64,000 nucleotides of DNA, from NCBI RefSeq assembly GCF_016906535.1, contig NC_057385.1:2418001-2482000 (forward strand). Direction: 5' to 3'. Position numbers and translations under genes: made by a program. The notes under the pieces were generated by a model, which was not told the origin of the DNA, searched no databases, and worked only from the letters and a program-made list of their open reading frames with translations. Positions 22,573 to 34,038 of the stretch are shown here, piece after piece. Source of the stretch: Rhizoctonia solani. Its lineage: Eukaryota > Basidiomycota > Agaricomycetes > Cantharellales > Ceratobasidiaceae. Positions within the stretch are counted from its first letter, which is position 1. Every line of letters starts with the position of its first letter.

Positions 22573-23497
22573 ATGTACACACCAGGTCACGGATAAATTA
22601 CTATCGTGAGGGCTTCATTAACAGAGGTGGTTGAACAGTGGTTGCTACTAGTCTACCATGAGATCACGCAAGATACGCATATAATCACTGGACTTCTAAG
22701 GCCACGTCGCAATCACGCAATTACAAAGAACTTTGGGTTCTCACAAGCTTTTCGAACACTGTTAGTGAGGGATAGATTTTGGGTGTTTTGTCTCAAAACG
22801 TAACATTGGATTCCGAATCAGATCGGATATTTTAGTTTGAGAGCGCTGTTAATTGACATACCAACAGGCACAATTTATCCCACCTGTTTTAGACCTCCAC
22901 CCCTATCAAAATAATTACAACCGACTCTCTCCACTCGCAAGTTGATGGTGCATGTTGCGCTAAAACTGAATTTACCCCGCGCTCTATTTGGGTCTAAATA
23001 ATTCAGTTGCTGTCAATCAATTGCGGTTATGGAGGTTTCCGGGTAGAGGGGACTGACTGTAGATTCAAGTGGCTCGCCAATCCTTCCGAAAAGCTATTCT
23101 GGTACTAGGCTCACCTCGAAGATGCTTTGCTCACCGCAAACAGATAAAAATATTTCGTCGGTGTCTCGGGGGACAATGCTCTGGCAACCATCAGGGCCAA
23201 TGTAGTTCTGTTATCTGAGCAATTTCTATCTAGAAGTTAGTTCACTGCCGCCTTGTTGTTTCACCAGCGGGAAGGAATCCCACGACTTGCGAACTACTCC
23301 ACGCGTACTTGAGAAGGTAGAGTGCATTGCACTAGCGCTTCCGAGGCATTGCGCCTTGTTTCAGAATAAACTTTTGATAATATAGTGGATCAAGGAACGA
23401 TACAAATCCGCAAGATAACATGAGACGATAGCGCATACAATCAACCACAATCCGTAAGAATATCTTTGCTAAATCCTGCCAGAACATCTTTCGAGGC
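22573..23497. other. Convergent gene-free stretch
   Basis: 3' flanks of ELP3 and of the LisH/CTLH gene. Sequence at 22850-23060 is AT-rich. Nothing protein-like was recognised on either strand. Confidence 0.4.
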
Positions 23498-25184
23498 TCA
23501 AGCCTGTGCCAGCGAGTGAAAATCAAAAGGAACAGCCAAGTTTTCTTGCGCCTATGAGAGAATCGGTTTCATCAGAACGTGCCCTGTGAATTGCACTCCT
23601 ACTAGTGACGCACCTGGTCTTCACCTTCTGTACTTCGGACAACATATCTCGCATACATCGTCACATCAACTGGTATTTCATCTATCCGAGGCATGGGTGC
23701 ATGCATCGCTGCAACCTGATCCCACACGACCTTCGCCGTTTGGGCCCAGATCTGTAATCGGGGGGCAGGTGCTTCACCTACATACCCTGTAATGCATGTA
23801 TCATTGACAAATGATCATAATGGCAGTGTTTGAAACTTACACAACATTGCACTATTGACTGATCTGCCACCGCCTCTCGTCTACTCATGGATAAATAAGG
23901 GGCGCCAGCGATGATTCTGGAGATGACCCAAGCATGAGTGAACAGACCTGTTCACCCCACACTTAGTTTCACCTCGATTAAATAGTCCATCACCTACCTG
24001 TTCAACCTCCTTCGCGTAAACTTCACGATCGCTGGGACATGATAACTTTGATATCTGGTAGAGCCCTGAAGCAAGTTGAAGTAGGCGTCTTGGCGGGCCT
24101 CGGACGACAGTTGGGCCGACGAAGAACCTTTGTGATCTTGATCTTTGGCCAAGCCTGGAGTTTCCATCTTGGCGTCCTCCACTCCCCCTATCTTGGTTTG
24201 CGGCTTTAGCGGCGCTTCTTCATGCCCTTTAGTGCTTGGCGGAAGTGGAACGGTACGGACGGCTTCCACAAATTGCTGAACTCGGAGATTGAATAATATG
24301 TGGGTCGGGTTAACAGAACGCCCGAGATTTATAGATTTGGGGTTCCTAGCGTTTGTGTCGGCGTATGGGCATGTTTGGGGTGCTCTGGTGTCGGTGAATT
24401 GGTTTCTAAAGCGGTAGTAGGAGGTGCGTCGGGCTTTTGTGAAGTTTTCTCAAAGGAACTACTGTTTTAACAGGAGTGGAGACAGGAGTGGGCGATCGAG
24501 GAGGGCTATCCTGGCGAGTAGGCGAGCTCCCATTAGTTAGAGTTGACAGTTCGTGAGAACCATTCGGGGCTTTGGACGTCGTGTTGTATACGCCACCAGT
24601 TGGAGTGTTAACTGGAAGGAAGGTCGGGAGATGGTGGTTAATGAGTTCAATTGCGCCGTCAATATTTCCAGACAATATGGTTTGCCTAATTTCTTGGTTT
24701 CTGTGTGTAAGTTGGTGCTAACGGCGAGATTATTAAGTCACGTACTGCGCCTGACCTCGACGTCAACGAGTACATTGTCTGATACGGGGCTGATTTTTAT
24801 ATCGGTCGTAATATTTTCCTTTGGATGAGGTGCTTTCGTATTATTTGATACCTGATCATCGTTGTCTCGTTCTGGCAATGATGCGTGGTCTAGGGCCGGT
24901 GTTGCCTCGTGGGTCGACGGCTGTGGGTTGTTTTCGCCACTAGCATCGCCAGAAGAGCTCTTTGGGAGCCACAATGGACACCGGTCTATACTTTCAGCAT
25001 CCTCTCTGTGCGAGATCTGACTCGCAAATATCCGCGCAGTATCTTTATGACCGTGATAGAGCAGATAGGATAGAACTACCCCTCGCTGGAGAATTTAGCG
25101 GTGGCAACAAGTGTTAACATTATAGCTTACTAGTTCTTTATCTGACACGGACAACAGACCACCCTTTGCCTGAGTTAGGCTCAT
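23498..25184 (-). CDS. LisH-CTLH-CRA protein of RanBPM/Gid type, without SPRY (several frameshifts)
   Basis: The best start is ATG at 25184-25182 (MSLTQAKGGLLS). The LisH motif follows at once: LRGVVLSYLLYHGHKDTARIF. CTLH follows after an acidic linker and an intron: IRQTILSGNIDGAIELINHH. Then come NPTHILFNLRVQQFVEAVRT and the CRA part (YQISKLSCPSDRE, then a REAVADQ helix), ending VPFDFHSLAQA at 23498. RanBPM/Gid1 proteins scaffold the CTLH (GID) ubiquitin ligase, and the order LisH-CTLH-CRA fits. No SPRY domain is seen upstream, unlike RanBP9 or Vid30. One-base shifts are needed near 24454, 24337, 24064 and 23902, so exact length is uncertain (about 430). Confidence 0.78.
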
Positions 25185-25884
25185 CGTCGGCCTGGGATGG
25201 TTTGGCGGGGGATCACGTGCGATGTCTAATTATCTCGATTACTAATATATCGATTGAGGCAGAGACGACGATAGCCCATCCTGTCGGGCCTCTTGTACTC
25301 CATAGACAAGGTGCGTGCTGATGCCCACATCACTTTGGCCGTGCGCACCACGCTTGTGTCTGGGTGGTGCGCGCATTAGCAGGTACCTTATATATGTGGG
25401 TGACGGGGAGGCTCGACCCACAGGTGGATGATCGCTAGCCACATGCACATTACATCCACTCATTGGACTTTTCATTTCTTCCGCCAAGGAGAAGAGTACA
25501 CACCATTGGCACTCTTTATCACATCCCTCGATGACCATTTTACATTGACGCATTACTCGCTCTTAACACAGAGTCGTTCTTACCTTTTTGGAAACACACT
25601 TTCCTTCAGCTTGGTTGGCAGCACACCGCGCAAATTCTATCGGACAAGATAGATATAGTCATCACTAAAATGTCATGGCTGCATGATACATCGGGTGGAC
25701 CCTTATACTTATGGGCCAGCTGCCAGGTGATCTCGGTTACGGTTCAAACCAAGAACTCCTCGGCTCAAGATGCGACGTGATCCGCGCAAGGCTGGGTGTC
25801 GCAGGTGTCCGATGGATGGGTTGGGGGGACTTGCAAAACCAATATCAGACTTAACGTCAACGAATACTCCTTCCAACTTCCAGC
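25185..25884. other. Divergent promoter region
   Basis: 700 bp between the LisH/CTLH gene (-) and the kinase-like gene (+). It has a GATCACGTGC box at 25211-25220, 30 bp upstream of the minus-strand ATG. The minus-strand frame at 25242-25553 has no recognisable content. Confidence 0.4.
25214..25219. promoter_or_regulatory. CACGTG box upstream of LisH/CTLH gene
   Basis: Palindromic E-box in ATCACGTGC, 30 bp upstream of the ATG. Confidence 0.4.
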
Positions 25885-27499
25885 ATGCCTCCCCGGCCGC
25901 TCTCAGCGACGTTTGATCGACCGCTTTCTCCTTTAGTACAACAGCCACTTGGGATCTCCCAGAAGACATTGGCGACGATAGAACAAAATTAACGCCTGCG
26001 GAACAAGCGTGGTCTTCTCATCAGCATTACCTCGAGAGTCATGGGTTCATCTTACGGCCACGTCTTAGGCAGGATTGGAAGCCTTCGTGGATCGAGACAG
26101 GAGGCGATCCTTCTAAATACGAAGACTCTACGCATTACGGTAATATGCTTATCGATATACTATTCACAACACAACAACTTATGCTGTTTAAACAGGAACT
26201 TGGTATAGTTGATGCTATTCGAGTGTCGGACGGAGCACACATTGTCCTCAAAGCTGTACGAAGCGCACCTCCCACGACTCTGACATCCCTGGGCCAACCG
26301 GACGAACTTGGCATTCTCAAGCGCCTTCACACGCCACCGTTTACTGGCCACATATGCAACCATGCAGTGCCACTGTTAGGCTCACTCCCCATGCCATGCA
26401 CGACTGAAGGGAGCATAGCTGTGCTGCCTTTGCTCAGAGTATACGATGATCCCCCGTTCGTAAACGTAGGAGAGGCCGTTGAGTTCATGAAACAGGTACT
26501 GCGGGTATGTCAATCATAGTTTGACCCACGGTCAAATTGATTAAACGAACGACAGGGCCTGGCTTTTATGCACGCACAAAATGTGGCGCATCGGTGAGTT
26601 AATCTGATGGTTTAATTGACTAGGTTGTTGAACATCATCACAGGGACATCAGGCCTTCAAATATTATGATGGCTGGAGAAGTCCTCTACGACCAACCTTT
26701 TCATCCAGTCGCACAATCACTGTCCCTCGATGCGCAGACCATTCTACGCCCACATGCCCGACATGAGCTGGACTCCCACCGCCGCCATGACGGGGAGTCA
26801 GCGGTGCGCTATTATTATATTAATTTCTCGCGAGCCAGCTATTTGCCGCCCGGAACTGCGGTGGATGGGAAACCCAAATCCAGGTTCCTGCGGTGTTCAA
26901 GAGGTCAACTGGGGCGCTTTCCAGAGGCTATGCTGACGGCTGGGCACGACCCCTTCAAAGCAGATGTGTATTGCCTCGGAAAATACGTTATAGACGACTT
27001 GATCATGCAGCACTTGGCGTTGGCCCCCTTCACCTCGGTTGCGCGCTATATGACCAGGCGCGATCCTCGCACAGACCGACAGCGGCAGAGGCTTTTGCGC
27101 ACTTTGAGACAATACGTGGCTCTCTCGAGGCTAAATGTCTTGGCATCCCACTCAATAGCAAAGGCATAATGTGAAGCCTCATTTGCCGGTCAGGTCTCCA
27201 AGGCGGGCGGTGTCAACACTGACTATAGCGAACCGAACTTCCCAATACTCATACACTAGCTGGAGCAGTATCGATAGTGCCCGGACGCTCGTGGAAGAGA
27301 TATCATCGCCCGTCAAAGAGGTGCTGAAAGGGCACGAGCCGGTCACGCGAACAATACTCAAGGAAACCATACACCCGTTAAGCAAATGTCAATACCCGTC
27401 TCGGCACCTGTGCAGCCGGAGAAGAAGTCGCTTGAGAGAAGAAAGACCAAGAGCAAGTGGGGGTCACTTAGAGCGGCGATAGTTGGTATATCTCGCTAG
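25885..27499 (+). CDS. Fungal protein-kinase-like protein with altered DFG (several frameshifts)
   Basis: The N-terminal arm is typical of a basidiomycete kinase-like family: EQAWSSHQHYLESHGFILRP and KPSWIE, then DAIRVSDGAHIVLKAV around the ATP Lys. The catalytic loop HRDIRPSNIMM is split by an intron at about 26594-26643. The metal-binding motif, normally I-DFG, reads INFS at 26819-26830 in the frame fixed by HRD. DPFKADVYCLGKYV follows, then RPTAAEAFAHFETIRG. One-base corrections near 25960, 27071, 27170 and 27390 carry the frame to KWGSLRAAIVGISR and a stop at 27497-27499. With Asn for the DFG Asp it may be a weak or pseudo-kinase. The start at 25885 (MPPRPLSATF) is a reasonable guess. Confidence 0.72.
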
Positions 27500-27827
27500 G
27501 AATTAGAGGATTTTGGTTGTCGCTGTTTATTTTGTCGCCTGAGTACTTTAGATGTGTGTACCTGTTTTTCTACCCCTTGTACTTTCGTATGTGTACCTAT
27601 TCGAGTCTAAAGTGTGTTTCGTCCTGTTCTCTTATCCCATATTTGTATATCATTTAGTATCTTCAAATTTAACTTTACCCAATTCCGTGATTCAAATCAC
27701 GAGATGATATGAGTAAGCGGCAAGATTGGTGCTGTAAAGTTCCACTATACCAGCCACTCGGAAATTTGCATCCGATAACAATCTCTGCTCGACGTCCCCG
27801 GCATCCTCAAGACCCCTGTCCGTACTA
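27500..27827 (+). other. RPL7 promoter region
   Basis: Gene-free. T-rich 3' flank of the kinase-like gene, then the ribosomal protein promoter. Confidence 0.4.
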
Positions 27828-29001
27828 ATGGCTCCCTCTACAACGTAAGTAAGGCACTCAAACCACCCCTAGTGATAGGTACTAAGCCATGTTTCTAGTG
27901 TTCCTACCGCGTCCGTAAGTTATGACCGATAAATTTTGGTTTAAATCATTGAACCGCTCACAATTTGGTTATATAGCGGGTCGAGGTCCCCGAGACACTC
28001 CTCAAAAAGCGCAAGCAATCCGATAAGCAGAGGGAGGAAAAGCTTGCTGCTGTTCTTGCGGCGCGCAAGGTATGTATATTCCATGGACGCTACACCACTT
28101 CAACCACTATGATGCATATCAAACCCCTTGAATGGCTAGTTTCTACAACTATGCTGCCGTCAAAATACCATCTTTCGGGACTGATCCTTCCCTCTTGGCC
28201 TCCCTAATATCTACCTACGCTGCATATAAGGAATAGTACGCTAACGAACGCCTGGAATTTAGGCCCGTGCTGCCAAGCGCAGCGTCATCTTCAAGCGCGC
28301 CGAGACCTATGTGAAGGAATACCTCGAGAAGGAGCAGGAGGAGGTCAGGCTCCGCCGTGCTGCCCGTGCCGCAGGTGACTTCTACATCCCCGGCCAAGCC
28401 AAGGTGCTCTTCGTTGTCCGCATCAAGGGGTAGGTTAGGCTTTTCAACCAGGCTCCATCTTAAACTTAACACACCCATATATAGTATCAACAAAATTGCC
28501 CCCAAGCCTCGCAAGATCTTGCAGCTCCTCCGTCTCCTCCAGATCAACAATGGTGTTTTTGTCAAGGTCACCAAGGCTACCGGCCAGATGCTCCGTCTCG
28601 TCGAGCCCTACATCACCTTTGGCGAGCCCAACCTCAAAACCGTCCGTGAGTTGATCTACAAGCGTGGCTATGCCAAGGTCAACAAGCAGCGCGTCCCCCT
28701 CTCGGACAACGCCGTGATCGAGAAGGAGCTTGGCAAGTTTGGTATCATCTCGATCGAAGATCTTGTCCATGAGATCTTCACTGTTGGCCCCAACTTCAAG
28801 CAGGCCAGCAACTTCTTGTGGCCCTTCAAGCTGTCCAACCCTACCGGCGGCTGGAGGACGAGGAAGTTCAAGTATGTTTCTAACTGAGAAGCTCAAGCGA
28901 AGTGATTTACTGACTGTTTGATTTCTAGGCACTACGTCCAGGGAGGTGACCAGGGCAACCGTGAAGACAACATCAACAAGCTCGTCAGGCAAATGAACTA
29001 A
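27828..29001 (+). CDS. RPL7: 60S ribosomal protein L7 (uL30)
   Basis: The start ATG at 27828 is followed by small exons (MAPSTT, then SVPTASV-like and [14 protein letters not shown]). Later exons are long: [16 protein letters not shown], the uL30 core [37 protein letters not shown], and the end [19 protein letters not shown] with the stop at 28999-29001. About 250 residues, normal for eukaryotic L7, with a basic N-terminal extension. Codon use is strongly biased to C-ending codons, typical of a highly expressed fungal gene, unlike its neighbours. Five or so introns near the 5' end are also typical of ribosomal protein genes. The frame is clean. Confidence 0.95.
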
Positions 29002-29336
29002 AATTGTGCGTGACTAGTTAGGGAGGTAGTGGGAGATGTATGTAGTGTGTGTACGACGTGTGGCCGGTTGCCGCGATGTATCTTTCTATGCGTGCTTGTC
29101 ACCTATGCTATGCCAATGCTCGACAGTTTCTTTTTAGTCTTGAATGAATTCTTCAAAATTCGCATCTAACTTTTTTTCTCCCTTCAAACACACAAAGTTA
29201 TACTAAGCAGCTGATAGCGTATTGAGTTGCGACGAGATATACTAATATACATGCATATACCTTACTATGAGCCCTTCAAATCGAAATTTAAGGGGCGCAA
29301 GAACCATGAACAAGCCCGATCTAAATCTTCCCACAT
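29002..29336. other. Convergent 3' flanks
   Basis: Between RPL7 (+) and the PQ-loop gene (-); T-rich 3' end of RPL7. Nothing else seen. Confidence 0.4.
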
Positions 29337-31313
29337 CTAAGCCCCAGTTTGTGTCTGTGCGTTGCTCTGCGTAGCCCCATAGCCCAATGACCCCGTCCGC
29401 TCTACGCTAGCTCGCATACTAGCGTTCATCTTTCCCTTAGCATAACGGTCGATGCTCGTCCGACCACGAGACAAGGATGGCGAGCGTCCGCTCCACCCCA
29501 TAGATCGCGATCGCCTGTGTCCCGACAACAGTGCTTCTTCCTCTCCAGCTCGGGCACTGGATACCTCCGTCGAGCTTCACCCCGGGTGAACTTGGCTGGG
29601 CGCAAGCCGCGATAGATGAACGATTGGATCACAATGGCAAAATCAAAAACAAAAGTGCCTGCAGAGCCAAGTAGATATCTAGGAAGCATATCATTAGTAA
29701 ATCATAAGACAAATGCTAACGCAAACCAAACTCACGGTAAAGTGTCCCTGAGGTACTGCAGTCGTTGGGTCGGAGTGCCGAACATGCGAGCAGAGGTCAA
29801 GACGGAGCCGACATAGAAAAAGTTGCCCAAGAAAGCAAACACAAATAATGAGATGGAGAGCCCTTCAACCGACTGACGCGTGTACTATGGAAACCAGTCA
29901 ATAAAATCCAGATATTTACAATCGGCGAGTGGGGTCGTATCCACATGCGCCAAGTGAATGAGCCGATAACTCACGTTCTTCCAAATCTGAGGCATGCGAC
30001 TCGTCAAATATAACGTTGTGCATGTCCACGCTGAGATGCGTCCAATCACCCATGTCCAAGAAGTCCGATCGGGCTCGTCGTCCGACGGAGGTGGTACAGG
30101 AGGTGGAGCCGTAGGGGGAAGTTGTTCTTGGTCTTCGCTCGTGATAATAACGGGTGAAGAAACATAACGAAGAGGAATGATTTCGGACGAAGAAGCAAAG
30201 TAGATGGAAGGATGAATGGTAATCTCGATAGAGCGAGGCAACACGCGACCAATCTTTGCCAATCCAGTTTCGACTTCTCCGGTACGCCCTCTTCCAATGC
30301 TGAAACCCCATAATCCAAATACGGCCAAGAAGACTAGACTTGCGCCACGTCCCCGAGTCTGGCTGACCCTCTTGCGATGACCTCTGCGTCTGCCTCTTCA
30401 TCTGCCCTATCCAAGGCCCTTCCTCGGCCTGCGAGGGATGCACCTCGGCGACGTTCGGAATGGAAAGACTCGGTCATCGCCGAGGGTTCACCCCCTATCT
30501 CATCGTGCAAATCTTCGGGGAGGGGCAAGGGTTGTCGTGTATAGCTGTGTGAACGCATTCGGGACCGGGGTGGGCGGCTAGGTAGAGAGATGTGGAAGCT
30601 CCAAGGTGGCCAACAGTGATCGTAGGTGATGCAGTGATTTGAGGCGCATCCACATTAGTGTCAATTTCGAGTTTGGACGAACTCTGAGGCGTCCGATACC
30701 ACTCGTAGTAAATGTACTGCACAAGGAGACATGTATCTATCCATACGAAATAGGTGGCCAGATATGTCTAAATGGACCATCGGGGTCATTCAAGGGTCCA
30801 ATACATTAGGCATAAGGTATAAGTAGACTACACACCTGGAAAGGAAGCTGGTTGGTGAGAATGCATCCGATCAAGTTGGTAGAATCGCCTAGGCACATAA
30901 AATATATTCTCGTTAACGATATACAGTATTAGCGCTTTGAGGGGTGCTTACCAGCAAGCCAGTTAGCCAAAAACGGCAATGCAAGCCCATCCGCAGACTG
31001 GAGACGATAGTTTGTCCATAGTTGCCTGGAAGGAGCATGGAAATTATTTCCTAGTCAGCTGACAGACAACCGGTACGTGTTTCCAATAGCCCACGCGAGG
31101 AGTGCCGGCACCCCAACTAGTCGTGCGACACCCCAACTGAAGCACCCCCAAGTGTATAGAGACATTGGTTTGGGTGAAAAAAATGGGATATAATAGAAAC
31201 AGATGTGGATAAGCCAAAAATGCCAGCGCAACTCACGGAAATTGGGCTCCCAACCACGCAGCCGAGGAAGCGAGACCAAGTGCGCTACTGATCGTGTCTG
31301 TTGAAGGTATCAT
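29337..31313 (-). CDS. PQ-loop repeat vacuolar amino-acid transporter (YPQ/Rtc2-like)
   Basis: Start ATG at 31313-31311 (MIPSTDTISSALGLASSAAW). The first PQ loop reads QFPQLWTNYRLQSADGLALP, split by an intron after QFP, followed by WLAGDSTNLIGC. The second PQ loop reads SRMPQIWKN, with SVEGLSISLFVFAFLGNFFY after it, giving seven hydrophobic helices in all. Yeast Ypq1-3 export basic amino acids across the vacuolar membrane; that role is inferred from family. A Ser-rich, partly basic loop of about 200 residues lies between the repeats. Near 29541-29545 the tail probably needs one more base: the shifted frame then reads EEEALLSGHRR, an acidic di-leucine vacuole-sorting type signal, and stops at 29337. 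Without it the tail would end near 29426. Confidence 0.85.
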
Positions 31314-32463
31314 AGTGCTGGCAGAATACTAGGTATCTAGTTAAAGGCTAGGGGAGTAAGTCAAAAGGCTCCCAACAGCGTAGACAAGGGGCAGATAGGA
31401 CCAAGTGTGGGGGCAGTGACAAAAGGCGGGGAAGATAAGAGGTCTCTCCTAGGGTCACGTGCATACCGAGCAAGACATTGAGTCATCAAATCTTCATGTT
31501 ACCCCGCAAATCGGGCTATTTCTTGCTGTGATGTTGGAAATGGGCACAGGTACTCTCCAACACGTCCTATATTCCCATCCTGAATGTCCTGTACATAGCT
31601 CCTACAACTACCGGGAGAGGCGGGAACCCGGTCCAAGCCGACCTCACATGGGTCACTATGAACCCTTTTAGGCATCATTACTCCCCACATGGATCGCTCG
31701 GGAATGATGCTTCTAAGCTGTGCCTCGGTCATCAAACTGCGTTCTTGTCTCAAAGATACCGACACCATTCCCTTCAAAAACTCACAAAGTATTCTCACAC
31801 TTTTCTGCCAGAGTAACTGTAAATAAATTTTGTAGAGACGATGACGCGCATACCCAAGCCTGTTGGACACATGCCTCACCTGCAATCCGCTCCAACGCGA
31901 ATCACGGGGCGTGAACAAAAAGGCAACTCCGTCACTCTCAACGGTATTCGGTCTGGATTCGAACACTCTATGACGATACACCCATGATAAGTTTTCTATT
32001 GGCCAACCGCCAAGTAGGCTTGTGCTTGACTGTAATTACGGTAACCACACCGGACTCAATCGAAAGACCAAGCCAAGTAAAAGTATAATGCACCCTGCGA
32101 TAGACACCCCAAGCCTTGGCTTATACGTATACAATCCGTTGAACTTCAGTCAATCGAGTTGCAGCTGTATGGTATTTTCTTGAAAGTATTCTTTCCACTA
32201 TTTTTGCTCGCCGAATAAGACATCAGAAATAAATTGTGCCTTGAAGTTTATTTGCGATTGAGTTTACATCCTTAACACATGCATACATCCCGAGCTTTCA
32301 TACGACTTCTTATCATCATTATTAGAGAACTACAAACCACAAAACAAAACTAGAGATACAAAAAATCATCAGAGTAGAAAAGGAGAGGATTCATGTCCGT
32401 TGGGTATACAAGCTCGAAATGTAATTAAAAGTGACGGGGCGAAAAAAAAATAGTAATAAAAGT
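31314..32463. other. 1.15-kb stretch with no supported gene
   Basis: Upstream flank of the PQ-loop gene (TCACGTG box at 31455-31461) and 3' flank of the SUR7 gene, AT-rich from 32190. A 160-codon minus-strand frame (31499-31981) has no recognisable motif. Confidence 0.4.
31456..31461. promoter_or_regulatory. CACGTG box upstream of PQ-loop gene
   Basis: In GGTCACGTGC, 142 bp upstream of the ATG. Confidence 0.4.
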
Positions 32464-33166
32464 TTAGACCTTTTCGGTCCTGCGACGACTGAATCGGCCA
32501 CAGCTTCCGAGCGCAGCAGAGCAGAAGCCAAGCAAGAGCGCGGCAAGAGCACCAGCTACCATCCAGTTGGCATTTCTGTCATGACCAAAGAGTCAGTTTG
32601 GCAATGTCTCGGAACTTGAATGTGGATTTGGTACTCACCCGTAGTTGGCACTCGCGCCTTCGTCCCTGATCCTGTTACGAGCGATACCCCAAAGAACCAT
32701 GTCGATCACGAATACGATGAGCGTGCAAATTGTCGCGAGGGCTGCAGCAAGGGACATGAAGATCGTTCCGACACGGGAATAGGCAGCGCCGCAGAGTCCA
32801 AAGATGACCGCGAGACCGGCCAAGCCAGCAGCAACGGGATGAAGGACCATAATATAGGTGAGATTACGGATGGTGGTCGTATTGAGGTTATCAGTACTGC
32901 AATTGTGTAGATGTTAGTCAAGTTCGATAAGGTTTAATTTAAGAACGAGGGACTTACTTGAGTCCCAGAATGGCCGGATCGATCTCATATCCTAACCGGC
33001 GCTCGCTCCCAGTATACCCAAACACGCCGAAATGAATTTCACGTCCGCCAACAGACGCATTCAAGAACGAGACATCGTTCCAGATGGGTGCAGAAACAGT
33101 TACAATAACTGACAGCACACATGCTGCAAAGCAAAAGAACAGGCCGGGAAGGGCTGGAGAGGCCAT
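32464..33166 (-). CDS. SUR7/PalI (Rim9-type) family membrane protein
   Basis: Start ATG at 33166-33164 (MASPALPGLFFCFAACVLSV), a signal-anchor helix. The first outer loop follows with PIWNDVSFLN and HFGVFGYTG. After an intron three more helices follow: MVLHPVAAGLAGLAVIFG, TIFMSLAAALATICTLIVFV and, after a second intron, MVAGALAALLLGFCSAL. The short basic tail is RFSRRRTEKV with the stop at 32464-32466. Four helices with a large first extracellular loop is the SUR7/PalI plan; members act in eisosomes or in ambient-pH signalling (PalI/Rim9). Which role applies here cannot be told. About 195 residues; frame clean. Confidence 0.85.
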
Positions 33167-34038
33167 TGTAGATATGGAGCAGGAGGATTGGGCGAGAGGG
33201 AGGCGAGAACACAATACTCCAACCCCAGGCTACGCGACAGGAATATAAACCTGCGCAAAGGCGATGACGTCCGCAGTTCGAGGCACCGCGCGCAGCGGAA
33301 CGTCATTCCTTCCTGTCTGGAGTGGCGCCTTCCTAGAGTGGCAGAACCGACATAACGCCGCGCTAATGAACGTTGGAGCTGTGATATGCATGGTTTGTGT
33401 CTAATAAAGGCACGATGGGCGATCAGGTATTCCATGTGCTCACGAGATAGCGAACCGTACACCAGTCGAGGATCATCCAATGCCCGGAAAAATGTCCAAC
33501 AAGAGAGGAAGCGGGACGCCCAAGACGTCCCAGTTTCACAACATCATTTGAAATGCCAAGTTAAGCGGCGTGCCAGAAGGGCTGGACTTCTGAGCCCCGA
33601 CATTACGAACTTGGACGTACTCTCGTTATAATTACCGTAGAGCAATAAATTGCTGCGCTTTGCACAATCTATAGTCTAAACTAGGGCAGGAAGACCTCAC
33701 AATAACATATAATAGTAATCATTTTACGAAATCGGGTGCACCTTGCCCATGTGCGTAGCACAAAAACTCACACAGTCTAAAAAAGAAATGCCACTATCAA
33801 CTCGATAAAGATAAACATGTAATATACTCTCCAACACACACAACACACACACAAACGAATAAAACGCCGGTAGGTAGTACTAGTACAAAAATAGTCAGAG
33901 CAAGAGTCCCGACCTTTTTCAAAAACAAAAACACAGTTTGAAAGGGGGGAGAGGGAGGAAAAAGTCAGTTGGAGGTGACCAGGTGACCAAAAGGTTGCAT
34001 GCAATCGTGAGCGCATAGAGCGTACAACATACAAGAGA
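33167..34038. other. Gene-free stretch with a short CA microsatellite
   Basis: Promoter of the SUR7 gene and 3' flank of EPL1. Purine-rich on + near 33930-33965. Confidence 0.4.
33832..33853. repeat. CA dinucleotide microsatellite
   Basis: Short imperfect run of CA/ACA units in the 3' flank of EPL1. Confidence 0.7.

Noticed and set aside
31499..31981. 160-codon minus-strand frame between the PQ-loop and SUR7 genes
   Set aside because: Long but without motif, splice partners or recognisable composition; not enough to call a gene.
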